Below are positions 62,654 through 64,000 of a stretch of DNA of 64,000 nt, piece by piece. The notes below the pieces were generated by a model. That model was not told the origin of the DNA. It saw nothing but the letters and a program-made list of their open reading frames with translations, and ran no database searches. Numbering within the stretch: position 1 is the stretch's first letter; every line of letters starts with the position of its first letter. Source of the stretch: Rhynchopus euleeides (lineage: Eukaryota > Euglenozoa > Diplonemea > Diplonemida > Diplonemidae); contig OY723263.1 in NCBI GenBank assembly GCA_963210315.1, forward strand, positions 2,356,001 through 2,420,000, in the 5' to 3' direction. The position numbers were made by a program, and so were the translations under genes.

Positions 62654-63917
62654 ATGAGTTGTGGTACCCCTTCGACGGGAGGAGACAGCGAAGATCCGCA
62701 AGATGTCCGATCTTCCGTTGACAATGCTGACTTCGTGTCCCTCAATGCGTATGTCCGCACCTGCACATCCTGTGTGTCATGATCCTCCACAACAGCCTGA
62801 CAAGAACTCTGGAGCGCGAAAGAGCGGAAGTGGCTGTTCTCCGCAAACGGCAACAGAACCTTGAACTTGACCTCGAAGATTGCCAAAGAGAACGTGATGA
62901 TTACCGGCGCAACGTTGAGGACCTTCAGGAACAGCTTAAAACAGAGAAGAAGCGGCATTTCTCACAGTACGAGCAACTGGGGATGACGTTTAAAGATACC
63001 ACAGCAAGGATGGAATGTATGATATTGATTGACGCCAACTCGGAATCGTTGTGTGTCGTCAGTGGAGTGGTGCAGAAAGGGTTCTGATTGTTAGAGTTCT
63101 CAGTTTGTGACCACAATTCGTCACGCCCTGCTGCTGACGAGCTGACATCCCACCCTGCCCACAGCTGAGTCACATGCCCTTGCGACGGAGGTTCGCAATC
63201 TCCAAGTCGAGCTCAGGACGATGTCTGTCGAGCGACAAGAAAATGAGGCATTGATCAAACAGGTCAACGACTACCTCGATGAAAGACAGGCATCTCCATC
63301 CCCGCCTGTTTCGGGCGATTCGGCCGTCTCGACAACAGCAATTACACTTCTGTTGGTATGTGCCGGACAAAACAGTGCACTGCAAACTGCACCCAGCAGG
63401 ACGTACTTGCAGAAGCTGACGTATCGGCGTCGTGCCTGCCACCACCGATGTCTTCTTCAGCTCAGGTATTGTACACTCTTTCTGTGACCTGCCACTCCAC
63501 TCTTGACAGACGATCAAAGTCCTTGTTGATTCTGTGAAGTCTAGCTGCCTTGCTCACGAGCGCGACAGTGCCGGTGTTGACTGGATGTGCGTAGTGCGCC
63601 TCCTGGCGGAGACTGTGAAGTGTCTTGCAGCTTGTGGAGGGTTTCGTTCACCGCCACGAGAACACCCTCGAATTCCCGACACCGCCTCATGTGCGTCGGA
63701 CAGCGCCTCCTCGCAGCCGCAACCCCTTGCACTTCACATGCAGCCCTACGGGAACACACGACACACACGGATATGCACGTCTCTCCACACTGAAAGGGAA
63801 AGAAGTGAAGGTTCAAACGCTCTCCTGAAGTATGCAACCTGTTCAGAGGTGCCCCGCATGTCCGCACCACAGCATCTTGATGCGCGGGGCTGTTGTTCGA
63901 GAAGAAAAGCGAATTGA
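62654..63917 (+). CDS. coiled-coil protein, 3' end unresolved
   Basis: Exons 62654-62748, 62796-63016, 63165-63355, 63400-63465 and 63510 onward join in phase; introns are 47, 148, 44 and 44 nt, the last starting GTATTG. Residues 30 to about 150 are coiled coil (LTRTLERERAEVAVLRKRQQ, then NVEDLQEQLKTEKKRHFSQY). A Ser/Pro-rich part follows. If the last exon is not spliced again, the protein has 326 residues and stops at 63915-63917, but its final ~95 residues look non-coding. A GTAGTG...TTGCAG intron at about 63592-63632 would instead give a tail reading HENTLEFPTPPHVRRTAPP and a stop near 63828. I cannot choose. No family recognised. Confidence 0.6.
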
Positions 63918-64000
63918 TCCAGTCACCTTCACGGCTCTCCCCTCTCTCAGAAGATCTCAGTAGATGTACGTAGAGGCTAGAGCAGAACGGTCAGAAGCCC

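Overview
This window is nuclear DNA from a unicellular eukaryote whose lineage I cannot fix. About 20 protein genes can be read, and every one lies on the + strand. Many are split by very short spliceosomal introns, mostly 43-56 nt, starting GTATG and ending CAG; I placed 42 of them. Coding DNA is GC-rich. The content is plainly eukaryotic: an inositol 1,4,5-trisphosphate receptor, a tomosyn-type R-SNARE protein, a cohesin Rad21/Rec8 kleisin, Elp3, a fused dihydroxyacetone kinase and a RING E3. Most functions are assigned from motifs read by eye. Genes without recognisable motifs are left unnamed.

Layout. (1) 1-16.65 kb is gene-dense: the 3' part of an unrecognised multi-exon gene, a small RRM-like protein, a 2361-residue IP3 receptor with an inserted PH-like domain, a dual-specificity-phosphatase-like protein whose catalytic Cys is Ser, and an unrecognised Ser/Pro-rich protein. 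(2) 16.65-35.9 kb is an island of mobile and repeated DNA. A 2449-bp sequence is present twice (16642-19090 and 25184-27632) as near-identical direct copies. Between the copies sit a terminal-inverted-repeat element (19091-20230) and a tyrosine-recombinase retrotransposon (about 20231-25187) with gag, recombinase and reverse transcriptase frames, an A1-ORFs-B1-A2-B2 split-direct-repeat layout and a 53/54-bp tandem array ending at the gag ATG. The second copy carries an intact hAT-like element with an 8-bp target duplication. Further right are one possible intronless gene (29070-29687), a composite satellite of 811/821-bp units with about 190-bp palindromes built from TTGTGATTTG-like 10-mers, and a third, diverged hAT-like copy. 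(3) 35.9-64 kb is gene-dense again: RING E3, TPR protein, Tudor-like protein, tomosyn, a secreted Cys-rich protein, a small membrane protein, a coiled-coil protein, a PSI-like membrane protein, an aldo-keto reductase next to dihydroxyacetone kinase, an FkbM methyltransferase, a Ppx/GppA-like protein, Rad21, Elp3 with a C-terminal membrane anchor, and a coiled-coil gene whose 3' end is unresolved.

How the genes relate. Calcium release (IP3R) and membrane fusion (tomosyn) are both represented but 28 kb apart, so there is no reason to call them a unit. The clearest functional neighbours are the aldo-keto reductase and dihydroxyacetone kinase, which could together take glycerol to dihydroxyacetone phosphate. 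The strict one-strand gene order with intergenic gaps often under 250 bp is a feature of the whole window. It raises, but does not prove, polycistronic transcription or spliced-leader trans-splicing.
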